Below are positions 1 through 7,332 of a stretch of 25,836 nt of DNA, piece by piece. The stretch comes from Elusimicrobia bacterium RIFOXYB2_FULL_49_7 (GTDB lineage Bacteria; Fibrobacterota; OXYB2-FULL-49-7): NCBI GenBank assembly GCA_001800515.1, contig MGVN01000211.1:1-25836 (forward strand), read 5' to 3'. Each line of letters opens with the position of its first letter. Within the stretch, counting starts at the first letter, position 1. The notes beneath the pieces are model-generated. The model saw only the letters and a list, made by a program, of their open reading frames with translations, made no database searches and had not been told where the DNA came from. The position numbers and the translations under genes were made by a program.

Positions 1-591
1 CCCTCTGCCAGTGCCCGCAAAACCAAAACCAGCGTCGCTGTCATTTCTGAAAATATTTGGACGCATGTGGCCGCGGTTGTCAACAGCGCCCTCGATATGG
101 CTCTTTACATAAATGGCATTGATGCAGACGGAGCTTACGCCGGGAGTGCAACAAACATGGTACACAGCAGTACCGGACGGTTAAAATTGGGGTGCCAGGT
201 TTCAGCCGTTACACCCATTTTGCACTACCGGGGTGACATGGACGATGTGCGTATTTACAACAGAACATTATCCCTTTCTGAACTACAGATTCTTGCCGCA
301 GACACCAGCGGCCACACCAGGCCTGAAGAAACCGGAAAGGCTGATATCAATGAACTCTCCTTAACCTGTAGCCCCAATCCCTTCAATCCTGTTACACAGA
401 TCATTCTGAATACGGGCGGACAAGCAGCTTCTGTTCATGTATTCGATTTGTCGGGTAAAAAGATTGCCTCGTTTCAATATAGGGACAAACCTATTCCCTG
501 GAATGCGGCTGGGTATGCTTCCGGTATTTATATTGTAAAAGCTGAGATAGGCCAATTGAAACTGCTTAAAAAAGCCGTGATTCTAAAATAG
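1..591 (+). CDS. Secreted LamG-domain protein with C-terminal sorting domain (5' end outside window)
   Basis: The reading frame is open from the first base, so the gene begins upstream; an internal GTG at 67 lies inside a conserved LamG strand ('WTHVAAVV') and is not the start. The visible part holds the second half of a LamG/concanavalin-like jelly roll (ending near base 295 with 'MDDVRIYNRTLSLSE', the usual closing motif of LamG domains), a short linker, then a C-terminal sorting domain starting with 'CSPNPFNP' near base 370 and ending 'LLKKAVILK'. By family knowledge such tails direct secretion or cell-surface attachment in FCB-group bacteria. LamG domains often bind carbohydrate, so a role in polysaccharide binding or degradation is inferred from the lyase genes nearby; the catalytic part, if any, is outside the window. 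The stop codon lies three bases before the inverted repeat at 594. Confidence 0.8.
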   Translation, partial: PSASARKTKTSVAVISENIWTHVAAVVNSALDMALYINGIDADGAYAGSATNMVHSSTGRLKLGCQVSAVTPILHYRGDMDDVRIYNRTLSLSELQILAADTSGHTRPEETGKADINELSLTCSPNPFNPVTQIILNTGGQAASVHVFDLSGKKIASFQYRDKPIPWNAAGYASGIYIVKAEIGQLKLLKKAVILK

Positions 592-593
592 TA

Positions 594-609
594 TCAAATG
601 ACCAGAGGA
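594..609 (+). repeat. Left terminal inverted repeat of the DUF1670 unit
   Basis: TCAAATGACCAGAGGA. It matches the reverse complement of 2331-2346 at 15 of 16 positions (one G/T difference). Similarity stops on both sides of this block, as expected for a defined terminal repeat. Confidence 0.7.
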
Positions 610-617
610 GCGGCTTT

Positions 618-1457
618 TTAGGCAGGTACGAGTTCATTTTGGGTTTCTGCCTTGTTCTTTGAAATATAGTTGCGGACTTTATCCGGCATCAAGTCCACAT
701 ATTGCTGGACGACCCGGTTGGACAGCCTGGTAATCTGACTGATTTTATCCAGGTTTTTGACATCATGCTGCCATAGGATTTCAACCCTATGGTAATCCTT
801 GATGTATCGGTCAACGGCCTCCTTGCTGTGCTTGGTTTTCAAGGCGATTTCCGGAGTCATGCGTCCCTCCAAATAGAGAGTAATAATTTCTCTCTTGTGT
901 GTGACGCCTCCTGAGAGGTCATGGATATTTCCCCGTGTCGGTAGGATGTATCCCTCCTTGTAGATTTGGTTGCAATACTTCGACACAACGGCATCACAGA
1001 TGCCAAGCAGGAAGGCCATGTCCAATTGCGTCAGTAACGCGCCTTGTTCAAAGGCTTCATCCGACCATCGCCTGATGCGTCGCTTTCTTAAGGATGCGGA
1101 GTCGAAACCCTGGGTACAGTGTTCGACGTCTTCTTCGGTGATGAACGAGAGAACAACGGGTTTCATTTTGGTCTGGTCGAGGGTTTTCCCTCTCCTGGGA
1201 AATTCGTCCACGGGAGTGGCAAGCCAGACGAGTTGGCCGTAGTGCAGATGGTGAAGGTCGTCGTCGATATGAGAGACCAGGAAGTAGTGTTCAACAAGGT
1301 CCAGGATGTCCTTGATGATTGCCTTGGCGGTAATGACGCCCTTGTCATAGCCATATTCGTTCAAGAACTTCTGTAGTAGCAGGTTTTCAAGGCTTTTGGC
1401 CTTGAGGCGACGGGACTTTTTGAGTTGGATTTGGGCTTTGGTTGGGGAGCTACTCAT
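618..1457 (-). CDS. DUF1670-type helix-turn-helix protein, distal gene of the pair
   Basis: A 279-residue basic, soluble protein that I recognise as DUF1670-like from memory of the family; no function is established for it. From about residue 125 it aligns without large gaps with the product of 1450-2289: 'RIRRWSDEAFEQGALLTQLD' against 'RISRLCRQAYDQSALLSHED', then matched 'TRGNIHDLSGGVTHK' and 'TRGTKHDMGPGLSHK' segments, and 'HSKEAVDRYIKDY' against 'HTEHSVKRYLADF'. The segments around residues 140-165 and 190-220 look like helix-turn-helix units. The N-terminal ~120 residues are unlike the partner's. The ATG overlaps the upstream gene by 8 bases and has AAGGAG 9 bases before it, so translation is probably coupled. 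DNA binding is inferred. The two proteins may act as a heterodimer or on the terminal repeats. Confidence 0.75.
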   Translation of the reverse strand: MSSSPTKAQIQLKKSRRLKAKSLENLLLQKFLNEYGYDKGVITAKAIIKDILDLVEHYFLVSHIDDDLHHLHYGQLVWLATPVDEFPRRGKTLDQTKMKPVVLSFITEEDVEHCTQGFDSASLRKRRIRRWSDEAFEQGALLTQLDMAFLLGICDAVVSKYCNQIYKEGYILPTRGNIHDLSGGVTHKREIITLYLEGRMTPEIALKTKHSKEAVDRYIKDYHRVEILWQHDVKNLDKISQITRLSNRVVQQYVDLMPDKVRNYISKNKAETQNELVPA

Positions 1458-2289
1458 GGCTCTGATCTCCTTTTCCCTGTTGAGGAGCGGATTTTTTTTG
1501 TGCGGCCTCGCCAGGCTTTTCCGGAGTCAGCAGTTCCGTGAGCCTTTCATTGTTTTGTTTATTGTAAGTCTCATAGAGCTGGAGGTATTCCCGGACCGTC
1601 CTATCCGACTTCTGGGCAATCATCCTGATTTGAGCCTGGGAGAAGTTCTGGCGGTTCAGGGCAGCGATTTGGACGAAGTCCGCAAGATACCGTTTGACAC
1701 TGTGTTCGGTATGGTTGGTTTTTCGTTCGACCTCTGAGAAGGTATAGCCTTTGAAGTAGAGGTCGATGATGACGGTCTTGTGAGAAAGACCAGGCCCCAT
1801 GTCGTGCTTCGTGCCACGGGTCATGATGAACATGCCCTGTTTCTGGAGGTGGTAGACATCGCGTTTGACTGTTGCCGGGCTTGTGGTAAGCAGCATGGCT
1901 AAGTCCTCATGGCTCAGCAAGGCGCTTTGGTCATAAGCTTGGCGGCACAAACGGGAGATGCGATGGCGCCGAAGTCCGGCCAATCCATATTCCGCAAGGA
2001 CCTCCAGGTCGGAGTTCATGTCCATCAGTTTGAGACGTACCGTCACTTTCTTGGTCAGACGGATATGTTTTCCTGCCGGTTCTTCCGCCGCAACCGCTTG
2101 GTAGGCGACATCACCCGCAGAAAGGGACACATTGGTGTGTTCGGAAAAGTAATTAGAGATTTGCTGATAATAGGCTTCAGCAATGATTGGAGTTAAATTG
2201 AAATCAGAGGAAATGTTTTGGATTATGGCATCACGAACGGTCTTAGATTTTAGCCGTTGAATGCCGTACCCTGCAGCTTCTTGAACCAT
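1450..2289 (-). CDS. DUF1670-type helix-turn-helix protein, proximal gene of the pair
   Basis: This protein has 279 residues, the same length as its downstream paralogue. The N-terminal part (to ~residue 110) is predicted helical followed by a basic 'RLTKKVTVRLKLMD' strand region. The central part (~125-175) contains a winged-helix-like segment ('HEDLAMLLTTSPATVKRDVYHLQKQGMF'), and a second helix-turn-helix-like segment follows at ~190-220 ('FSEVERKTNHTEHSVKRYL'). The C-terminus is a charged, probably disordered tail. GGAGG stands 6 bases before the ATG, a strong ribosome site. Expression probably starts within the 41-base gap next to the right repeat, which also contains two small hairpins. 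No transposase or nuclease motif could be seen. The reading frame is intact and its codon use looks ordinary, so the gene appears functional. Confidence 0.75.
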   Translation of the reverse strand: MVQEAAGYGIQRLKSKTVRDAIIQNISSDFNLTPIIAEAYYQQISNYFSEHTNVSLSAGDVAYQAVAAEEPAGKHIRLTKKVTVRLKLMDMNSDLEVLAEYGLAGLRRHRISRLCRQAYDQSALLSHEDLAMLLTTSPATVKRDVYHLQKQGMFIMTRGTKHDMGPGLSHKTVIIDLYFKGYTFSEVERKTNHTEHSVKRYLADFVQIAALNRQNFSQAQIRMIAQKSDRTVREYLQLYETYNKQNNERLTELLTPEKPGEAAQKKSAPQQGKGDQSHE

Positions 2290-2338
2290 AGGAGACCTCC
2301 ATTTTATGGATTTAAAAATGAAAATAATCGTCCTATGG
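2286..2338. other. Nested inverted repeats at the promoter end of the DUF1670 unit
   Basis: CCATAGGA (2286-2293) is repeated inverted as TCCTATGG (2331-2338), the latter being the inner half of the right terminal repeat. Inside the loop lies a perfect TCCAT-TTT-ATGGA hairpin (2298-2310). The block covers the start codon and ribosome site of the proximal DUF1670 gene, so it could be an autoregulatory operator or a subterminal binding site. This role is inference. Confidence 0.4.
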
Positions 2339-2346
2339 TCATTTGA
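2331..2346 (-). repeat. Right terminal inverted repeat of the DUF1670 unit
   Basis: TCCTATGGTCATTTGA, the inverted counterpart of 594-609. Immediately outside it (2347 onward) begins the short leader of the heparinase-family gene. No short direct repeat matching the left flank (586-593) abuts it. Confidence 0.7.
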
Positions 2347-2373
2347 CCTAAACTATAAATAAGGGAGAGTAAA

Positions 2374-4470
2374 ATTAAATCAACACTACTATTTATAATA
2401 TTCATTGCGGGGTTTTGTTTCCCGGCAAATAAACAGAATGACAGTAAAATAACGGTTTCGGAAGAACAACTTAAGCTGGTTTTTGATGAGCTGGATGATG
2501 TCAACAGCGCTATTGTTGAATGTAAAACATATTATAAAAATGGAGACAAACGAAAAGCCGTCAATAAACTTCTCGAATACTATAAAAACAGGGATAACGT
2601 AACCTGGCTGTTTAATCATAAGGAGAAAGCTCGTTTAGTACAACAATATAAAAGGCTATGTCCAGAGGAAATAAAAAGCGTTATTGCAATAGCCGATTCT
2701 CAGTTAAACGGATGGTGGTATTGGCAAAAAAGATATTGGAACTGCGGAACACCTCCGAATTGGCTTGAGAAAAAAGAGGACAATGAATATCAGATACAGC
2801 TTAACCGTCATTACATGTTTCATGATCTCGGATTGGCATATTGGTTAACCGGCGATGAAAAATATGCCGCCGCCTATACAACCATGCTGAGCGATTGGAT
2901 CGATAATATCAAAATGCCTGACATTAAGAAATACCAGGATGAAAAAGCCTGGTATGTCATCCAGCCCTGGAGTCTTCTCAATACGGGTATTCGTCCTAAA
3001 ATATGGTTTGAATCCATGGAGTATTTCATAGACGCCCCATCTTTTAATGCTGACTTGCTGGTACGCGTTCTTTATTCTTTTATACAGCATGGTAAAATGC
3101 TGAGGGAAGTCTCTTCCGTTGCGTTTCCAAGGGCGGACCATAACTGGTATTTAATGTTAATGGAAGGGTTGTTTTATGTCGGCACCATGCTTCCCGAATT
3201 AAAAACCTCCCATTCCGATATAAACCAAGCGATGAATGAGCTTAACCGCTGTATGCGTACTCAAGTGCTTGAGGATGGGGTCCATATTGAAGAAACCCCC
3301 GGATATCATAATGGCGCCATAGGGTGGTTTGGCGCTCCCCTGCTTCTCGCCAAGCGAAATAACATGCAATTTGATTCGGTCTATATAAATAAAATGGAAA
3401 AAATGTTCAATTTCTCGTCTCATATTACCCGTCCGAACCATACGGTTGCCCCTTTCGGAGATTCCAGACCGGATACGGGCGGCGATTGGATCTTTGCTTT
3501 CGGTTCATTGATTTTCGGCAGAAAAATCACTGCGCAAGAAGGACGGATATACGGCCCGGCTTTCTGGTTTACAAATGGAGCGTTAGCCGATAGCCCGGAT
3601 CAGAATAAAAACCCTGTTGTAAAAACGGATTTCCCCCTGAACGCGTATTTCCCCAAAGGCGGTTTTTACTGTATGCGTTCATCCTGGGATGACAATGCAC
3701 TCTATCTTGCATTTAGAAATGGCAAGGCCTGGTTTGACACATTACGGATGGCCGGACACAAACATGCGGATCATTTGAGTTTTGACATGTCCGCGTATGG
3801 CGGCCCCCTCATTGTGGAACCGGGGGTGTTTTTATATACTGACGACTCTTTACGGAAATACAACAAGTCAACAAGCGCAAGAAACACCATCGTGATTGAC
3901 GATAAAACGACCATGGGATATCTGAATGGATGGGAATGGTCTTCTGATCCGGATGTCAATACAACGGTCTTGAAAGACACGGAAGACAAATTGACAATAC
4001 GGGGGTGGCATAATGGTTATAAACCCGTGGATTGTTTCAGGACGGTTTCCTTTGTTGGAAAAAGATTCTGGGTCATTGAAGACTCGATGACCCATTTAAA
4101 ATCAAATAACATTACCCTCTCTTATCATTTTACAACGCCGGATGTCGAATTGATTGAAAAGCCATTTAACCGTGCGGCAACAAAGGTGTCAAAAGATTAT
4201 GCATCGGTTGTTGTTGTCCAATTAAAGGGTGATGCAAAAGCCATCCTTGCGGAAAGCTGGCATGCGGAATCTTATGGATTTAAAACAAACCACAAAGTCT
4301 TAAGATTGACGAAAAATAATACTGATAACCAATTTGTTTCCGTTTCATTGATTATTCCTTTTCCGGCAAGCGAAAAACAGGATTTTAATTTGTTTTTGAA
4401 CAAAAAGAAAAACCAGGTTGAAATAAAAATAAACGGGCAATTCCCTTATCATTCCACTATACGTTTTTAA
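2374..4470 (+). CDS. Heparinase II/III-family polysaccharide lyase, probable ATT start
   Basis: The first in-frame ATG is at 2815, but the frame is open and clearly coding back to a TAA at 2356. That extension encodes a textbook signal peptide ('KSTLLFIIFIAGFCFPA') and the first part of the lyase alpha-toroid. The only sensible start is ATT at 2374, six bases after AAGGGAG (2361-2367); no ATG, GTG or TTG lies in frame before 2815. The protein is then 698 residues. An (alpha/alpha) barrel (~70-390) carries 'RADHNWYLMLMEG' (~253) and 'EETPGYHNG' (~306), with the probable catalytic Tyr. A C-terminal beta-sandwich of the heparinase II/III type carries 'GHKHADHLSFD' (~462). Such enzymes cleave uronic-acid-containing polysaccharides by beta-elimination; the substrate is not predictable here. 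Unlike its neighbours it has no sorting tail, so it may be periplasmic. The next gene starts 35 bases downstream. Confidence 0.85.
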   Translation: MKSTLLFIIFIAGFCFPANKQNDSKITVSEEQLKLVFDELDDVNSAIVECKTYYKNGDKRKAVNKLLEYYKNRDNVTWLFNHKEKARLVQQYKRLCPEEIKSVIAIADSQLNGWWYWQKRYWNCGTPPNWLEKKEDNEYQIQLNRHYMFHDLGLAYWLTGDEKYAAAYTTMLSDWIDNIKMPDIKKYQDEKAWYVIQPWSLLNTGIRPKIWFESMEYFIDAPSFNADLLVRVLYSFIQHGKMLREVSSVAFPRADHNWYLMLMEGLFYVGTMLPELKTSHSDINQAMNELNRCMRTQVLEDGVHIEETPGYHNGAIGWFGAPLLLAKRNNMQFDSVYINKMEKMFNFSSHITRPNHTVAPFGDSRPDTGGDWIFAFGSLIFGRKITAQEGRIYGPAFWFTNGALADSPDQNKNPVVKTDFPLNAYFPKGGFYCMRSSWDDNALYLAFRNGKAWFDTLRMAGHKHADHLSFDMSAYGGPLIVEPGVFLYTDDSLRKYNKSTSARNTIVIDDKTTMGYLNGWEWSSDPDVNTTVLKDTEDKLTIRGWHNGYKPVDCFRTVSFVGKRFWVIEDSMTHLKSNNITLSYHFTTPDVELIEKPFNRAATKVSKDYASVVVVQLKGDAKAILAESWHAESYGFKTNHKVLRLTKNNTDNQFVSVSLIIPFPASEKQDFNLFLNKKKNQVEIKINGQFPYHSTIRF

Positions 4471-4505
4471 GCGTTTGCTTTGATAAATATAATTATGGAG
4501 AAATC

Positions 4506-7127
4506 ATGCATTACAATGCCTTTTATCTTTTTTGCATGCTGCTTTTCGGCTCAGCACTGGCCGAAGCCGCTTCCGTGGTCACTGAAAACGGCGCATGGTG
4601 CTGGTTTACAGAGCCGCGCGCCATTACATGGCAAGGAAAGACCTATACAGGCTGGGTGAGCAAGGAAGGCGACATTGTGGCTGCTGAAATCGATAGTACT
4701 ACGCATGCAGTAGACACGGTTATTTTACATCCTCACTTTCAGTATGATGATCACGATAATCCTTCGTTTCTGATGTGGCCCGACGGCCGGCTCTACTGTT
4801 TTTACGCCCTGCACAACGGTAGCCGCATGTACCTGCGCGTCATGCAGACGCCCGGGAACCTGCATTCCATGGGCCCGGAAACCTATGTGGGCCCTCCGGC
4901 GGGGGCTAATCTTTATACCTATCCCTGCCCCATCATGCTGACCGGTGAGGACAGCGCCCTTTATGTCTTCTGCCGCGGCGGAGGGGATTACTGGAACCCC
5001 TATTTCACGGTCTCACGCGACCGAGGTGTCACCTGGGATCCCTTGCGCCATTTCATTGCTTCCCCGGGACAGCGGCCCTATTTCAAGTTTAAGGTCAACG
5101 GTGCGGACCGCTTCGATGTCATTTTCACGGATGGCCACCCAAGCGCTGCCTACAATAACGTGTACTATGCCTATTACCGGGCGGGCGCGCTTTATAAAGC
5201 GGACGGCACGCGCATCAAGTCCATGGATTCGCTTCCCCTTGCGCTTTCTGAGGCCGAAAAGATTTATGACGCGACCGCCCACCAGGCCAAAGCATGGGTC
5301 TGGGATTTGGCCATAGATGGCGCGGGCCATCCGGTGGTGGCCTATGTCAACTTTCCCACTGACACGGACCACCGTTACCGCTTTGCCCGATGGGACGGCG
5401 CCCATTGGCTGGATCAGGAACTGTGCAAAGGGGGGAAGTGGTTTCCTGAAACGGTTTCCGGCCAGACGGAACCCGAACCCAACTACTCCGGCGGTATTGC
5501 CCTGGACCACAATAACCCTTTCAACCTGTACTTGGCACGGCCTGATTCCGTTTCAGGCGTCTTTGGCATTGAACAGTGGCGTTCAACGGATTCAGGCGCC
5601 CACTGGCAATCCAGGGTGGTCATCGGCGGGGTGGACACGCTCAATGTCCGGCCCGTTGTGCCGCGTGGAGCGCCTGCGGGCGTGAAGATGCTTTACATGA
5701 GCGGCAAATACCCTCATTTTACTTCTTACAACACCTCCATCCGAATGGTATCGGAAATTGATTCCACCTTGCCTTCCTCTCCTTCGGACCTTCATGTCGA
5801 AACGTCGCAAAAAGGCACGGTCACGCTGTCGTGGAATGCGGCCTCAGACGGAGAAACCGATATCCTGGGGTATGAGATTTATCGCGGCCTTTACCGGAAC
5901 AACCTCAGCCGGTATCGGGTCATTCATGGCCTTCTCTTTGCCCCCGATACTTTTTTGGCCGGAACGGACACGCTATATTATGCCGTCAAGGCCCTTAACG
6001 GAAATGGCCTCCGCAGTAACGATGCGAGCGATACGGTTTCCGCTGTTCTTCCGCCCTATTCATCCGCCGCGCTTCACAGCAGCAAGGATACCCTGGCAAG
6101 CTGGGCTTCCGCCGAAATCAGAATTTACGGAGTATGCGAAGACGGTACCATTGATTCCAGCAACATTGGCGCACAGTTCTTTAGTTTGGACACTCAATTG
6201 CTTTTCGTGACATCATCAGGCCATGCGGTCGCTAAATCCGTTTCCGGTATGGCACGCGTGATTGCAAAACGCGGCGGTATTTGTCTGGATGACACCTGTA
6301 CCATAACCGTTATCGAAAGCGACGTCCCTTTATTATACCGGTTTGATTTCCGTTGTACGGAGACCGCTATTGATACGCATTGGATTCCTCAGAACGGTTC
6401 GGCCTACGATTCCTCCAAAGGATATGGCTGGATCGATTGTGCAGCGTTGCCTGAAAACCGGTGTGATCGGGCCGGCGGCGATCTTTTAGGCACTTTCGTC
6501 ATGGTACGTAGTGCTGTTTGCACAACAAGTGTATTCCATGTGGACGCCCCGGATGGGAACTTTCTTGTGCGCGTCGGACTGGGTGACGCCACTTATCCAA
6601 CGGAACCTTTGTGGGTTATGTACGGATCAGATACCGTTGCCCGTTACACCCAACCCGGGAATCTTGGCAATGGCTACTCAGTATGTGACGACACTATCAC
6701 CGTTTCAGGCGGTATGGGCGCCTCTTTCCGGATTAAGGGAACACCCACCGCAAAAATATCCTATTTGATTCTTCTTTCCAGCCAGGGTATCGCCATGAAC
6801 GACGTGGCGTACGATGATCTGCCGACCAGGTTGACAGGCGCTGCAAATGTAGGAGCAGATTATCATTCGTCTCCGCCATTCCTTGCCACACCGAATCCCT
6901 TCAACCCGTCAGTGGTGATTCATTTCTCCCTGCCGGTGGCGCAAAGAGTTGTCTTAAGTGTTTTTGATATGAAAGGCCGCTTGGTTGCACGGCTTTTAGA
7001 CGGGCATAAAAAAGCGGGAGAACACACACTTGTCTGGGCCGGAACGCAACAGGCTTCGGCTGTTTATCTGTTGCGTCTGCAGGCTGGAACGAAAATCGTG
7101 GAACAAAAGATAGTGTACCTTAAATAA
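4506..7127 (+). CDS. Secreted BNR-4 beta-propeller protein with FN3, RGAE-like sandwich and sorting domain
   Basis: An 873-residue secreted multidomain protein. Residues 1-21 form a signal peptide ('FCMLLFGSALAEA'). A BNR-4 type seven-bladed propeller (~25-415) includes the conserved 'DDHDNPSFLMWPDGRLYCFY' stretch near 81. An FN3 domain follows (~420-515), then an Ig-like segment (~520-603), then a beta-sandwich (~608-771; 'YRFDF', 'GYGW', 'FLVRVGLGDATYP') like the one in front of rhamnogalacturonan acetylesterases. The sorting tail starts at 'ATPNPFNPS' (~794). BNR-4 propellers are found in ulvan lyases (PL24/PL25) and in rhamnosidases acting on rhamnogalacturonan or arabinogalactan; which activity applies here cannot be decided by eye. 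TGGAG lies 6 bases before the ATG. It is probably co-transcribed with the lyase upstream, suggesting joint degradation of a uronic-acid/rhamnose polysaccharide. It appears more GC-rich than the lyase gene. Confidence 0.85.
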   Translation: MHYNAFYLFCMLLFGSALAEAASVVTENGAWCWFTEPRAITWQGKTYTGWVSKEGDIVAAEIDSTTHAVDTVILHPHFQYDDHDNPSFLMWPDGRLYCFYALHNGSRMYLRVMQTPGNLHSMGPETYVGPPAGANLYTYPCPIMLTGEDSALYVFCRGGGDYWNPYFTVSRDRGVTWDPLRHFIASPGQRPYFKFKVNGADRFDVIFTDGHPSAAYNNVYYAYYRAGALYKADGTRIKSMDSLPLALSEAEKIYDATAHQAKAWVWDLAIDGAGHPVVAYVNFPTDTDHRYRFARWDGAHWLDQELCKGGKWFPETVSGQTEPEPNYSGGIALDHNNPFNLYLARPDSVSGVFGIEQWRSTDSGAHWQSRVVIGGVDTLNVRPVVPRGAPAGVKMLYMSGKYPHFTSYNTSIRMVSEIDSTLPSSPSDLHVETSQKGTVTLSWNAASDGETDILGYEIYRGLYRNNLSRYRVIHGLLFAPDTFLAGTDTLYYAVKALNGNGLRSNDASDTVSAVLPPYSSAALHSSKDTLASWASAEIRIYGVCEDGTIDSSNIGAQFFSLDTQLLFVTSSGHAVAKSVSGMARVIAKRGGICLDDTCTITVIESDVPLLYRFDFRCTETAIDTHWIPQNGSAYDSSKGYGWIDCAALPENRCDRAGGDLLGTFVMVRSAVCTTSVFHVDAPDGNFLVRVGLGDATYPTEPLWVMYGSDTVARYTQPGNLGNGYSVCDDTITVSGGMGASFRIKGTPTAKISYLILLSSQGIAMNDVAYDDLPTRLTGAANVGADYHSSPPFLATPNPFNPSVVIHFSLPVAQRVVLSVFDMKGRLVARLLDGHKKAGEHTLVWAGTQQASAVYLLRLQAGTKIVEQKIVYLK

Positions 7128-7147
7128 GTGTCTGGATTAATATAAAA

Positions 7148-7221
<74 letters not shown>

Positions 7222-7332
7222 GTTGATTTTACGATTGTCAAACGAGGTCTATTATTTGCCGTTCAGGAGGTTTTTCCCGTTGAAAATATACATTCGCCCT
7301 TTCGGTCAAATCAAGACGCGGGCCATTATTAA

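Larger units (their letters stand above)
594..2346. mobile_element. Putative mobile unit: two DUF1670 genes between 16-bp inverted repeats
   Basis: Two adjacent minus-strand paralogous genes are framed by inverted repeats at 594-609 and 2331-2346 that match at 15 of 16 positions. The left repeat is 8 bases past the distal gene's stop and the right one 41 bases before the proximal gene's start, so the repeats bracket exactly this gene pair. The unit sits between two + strand genes for secreted proteins, three bases after one stop codon and about 27 bases before the start of the next gene. No target-site duplication is visible directly outside the repeats. Neither protein shows a recognisable DDE, HUH, serine- or tyrosine-recombinase motif. 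Repeats and layout are seen directly; mobility is inference. A fixed regulatory cassette is the alternative. Confidence 0.5.

Noticed and set aside
583..2352. CTAAA on both sides of the DUF1670 unit as a target-site duplication
   Set aside because: The left copy (583-587) is six bases from the repeat and the right copy (2348-2352) one base, so they do not abut the ends; five AT-rich bases can match by chance.
2815..4470. Heparinase-family gene starting at ATG 2815
   Set aside because: The start would remove the signal peptide and the conserved start of the alpha-toroid, and no ribosome site precedes it.
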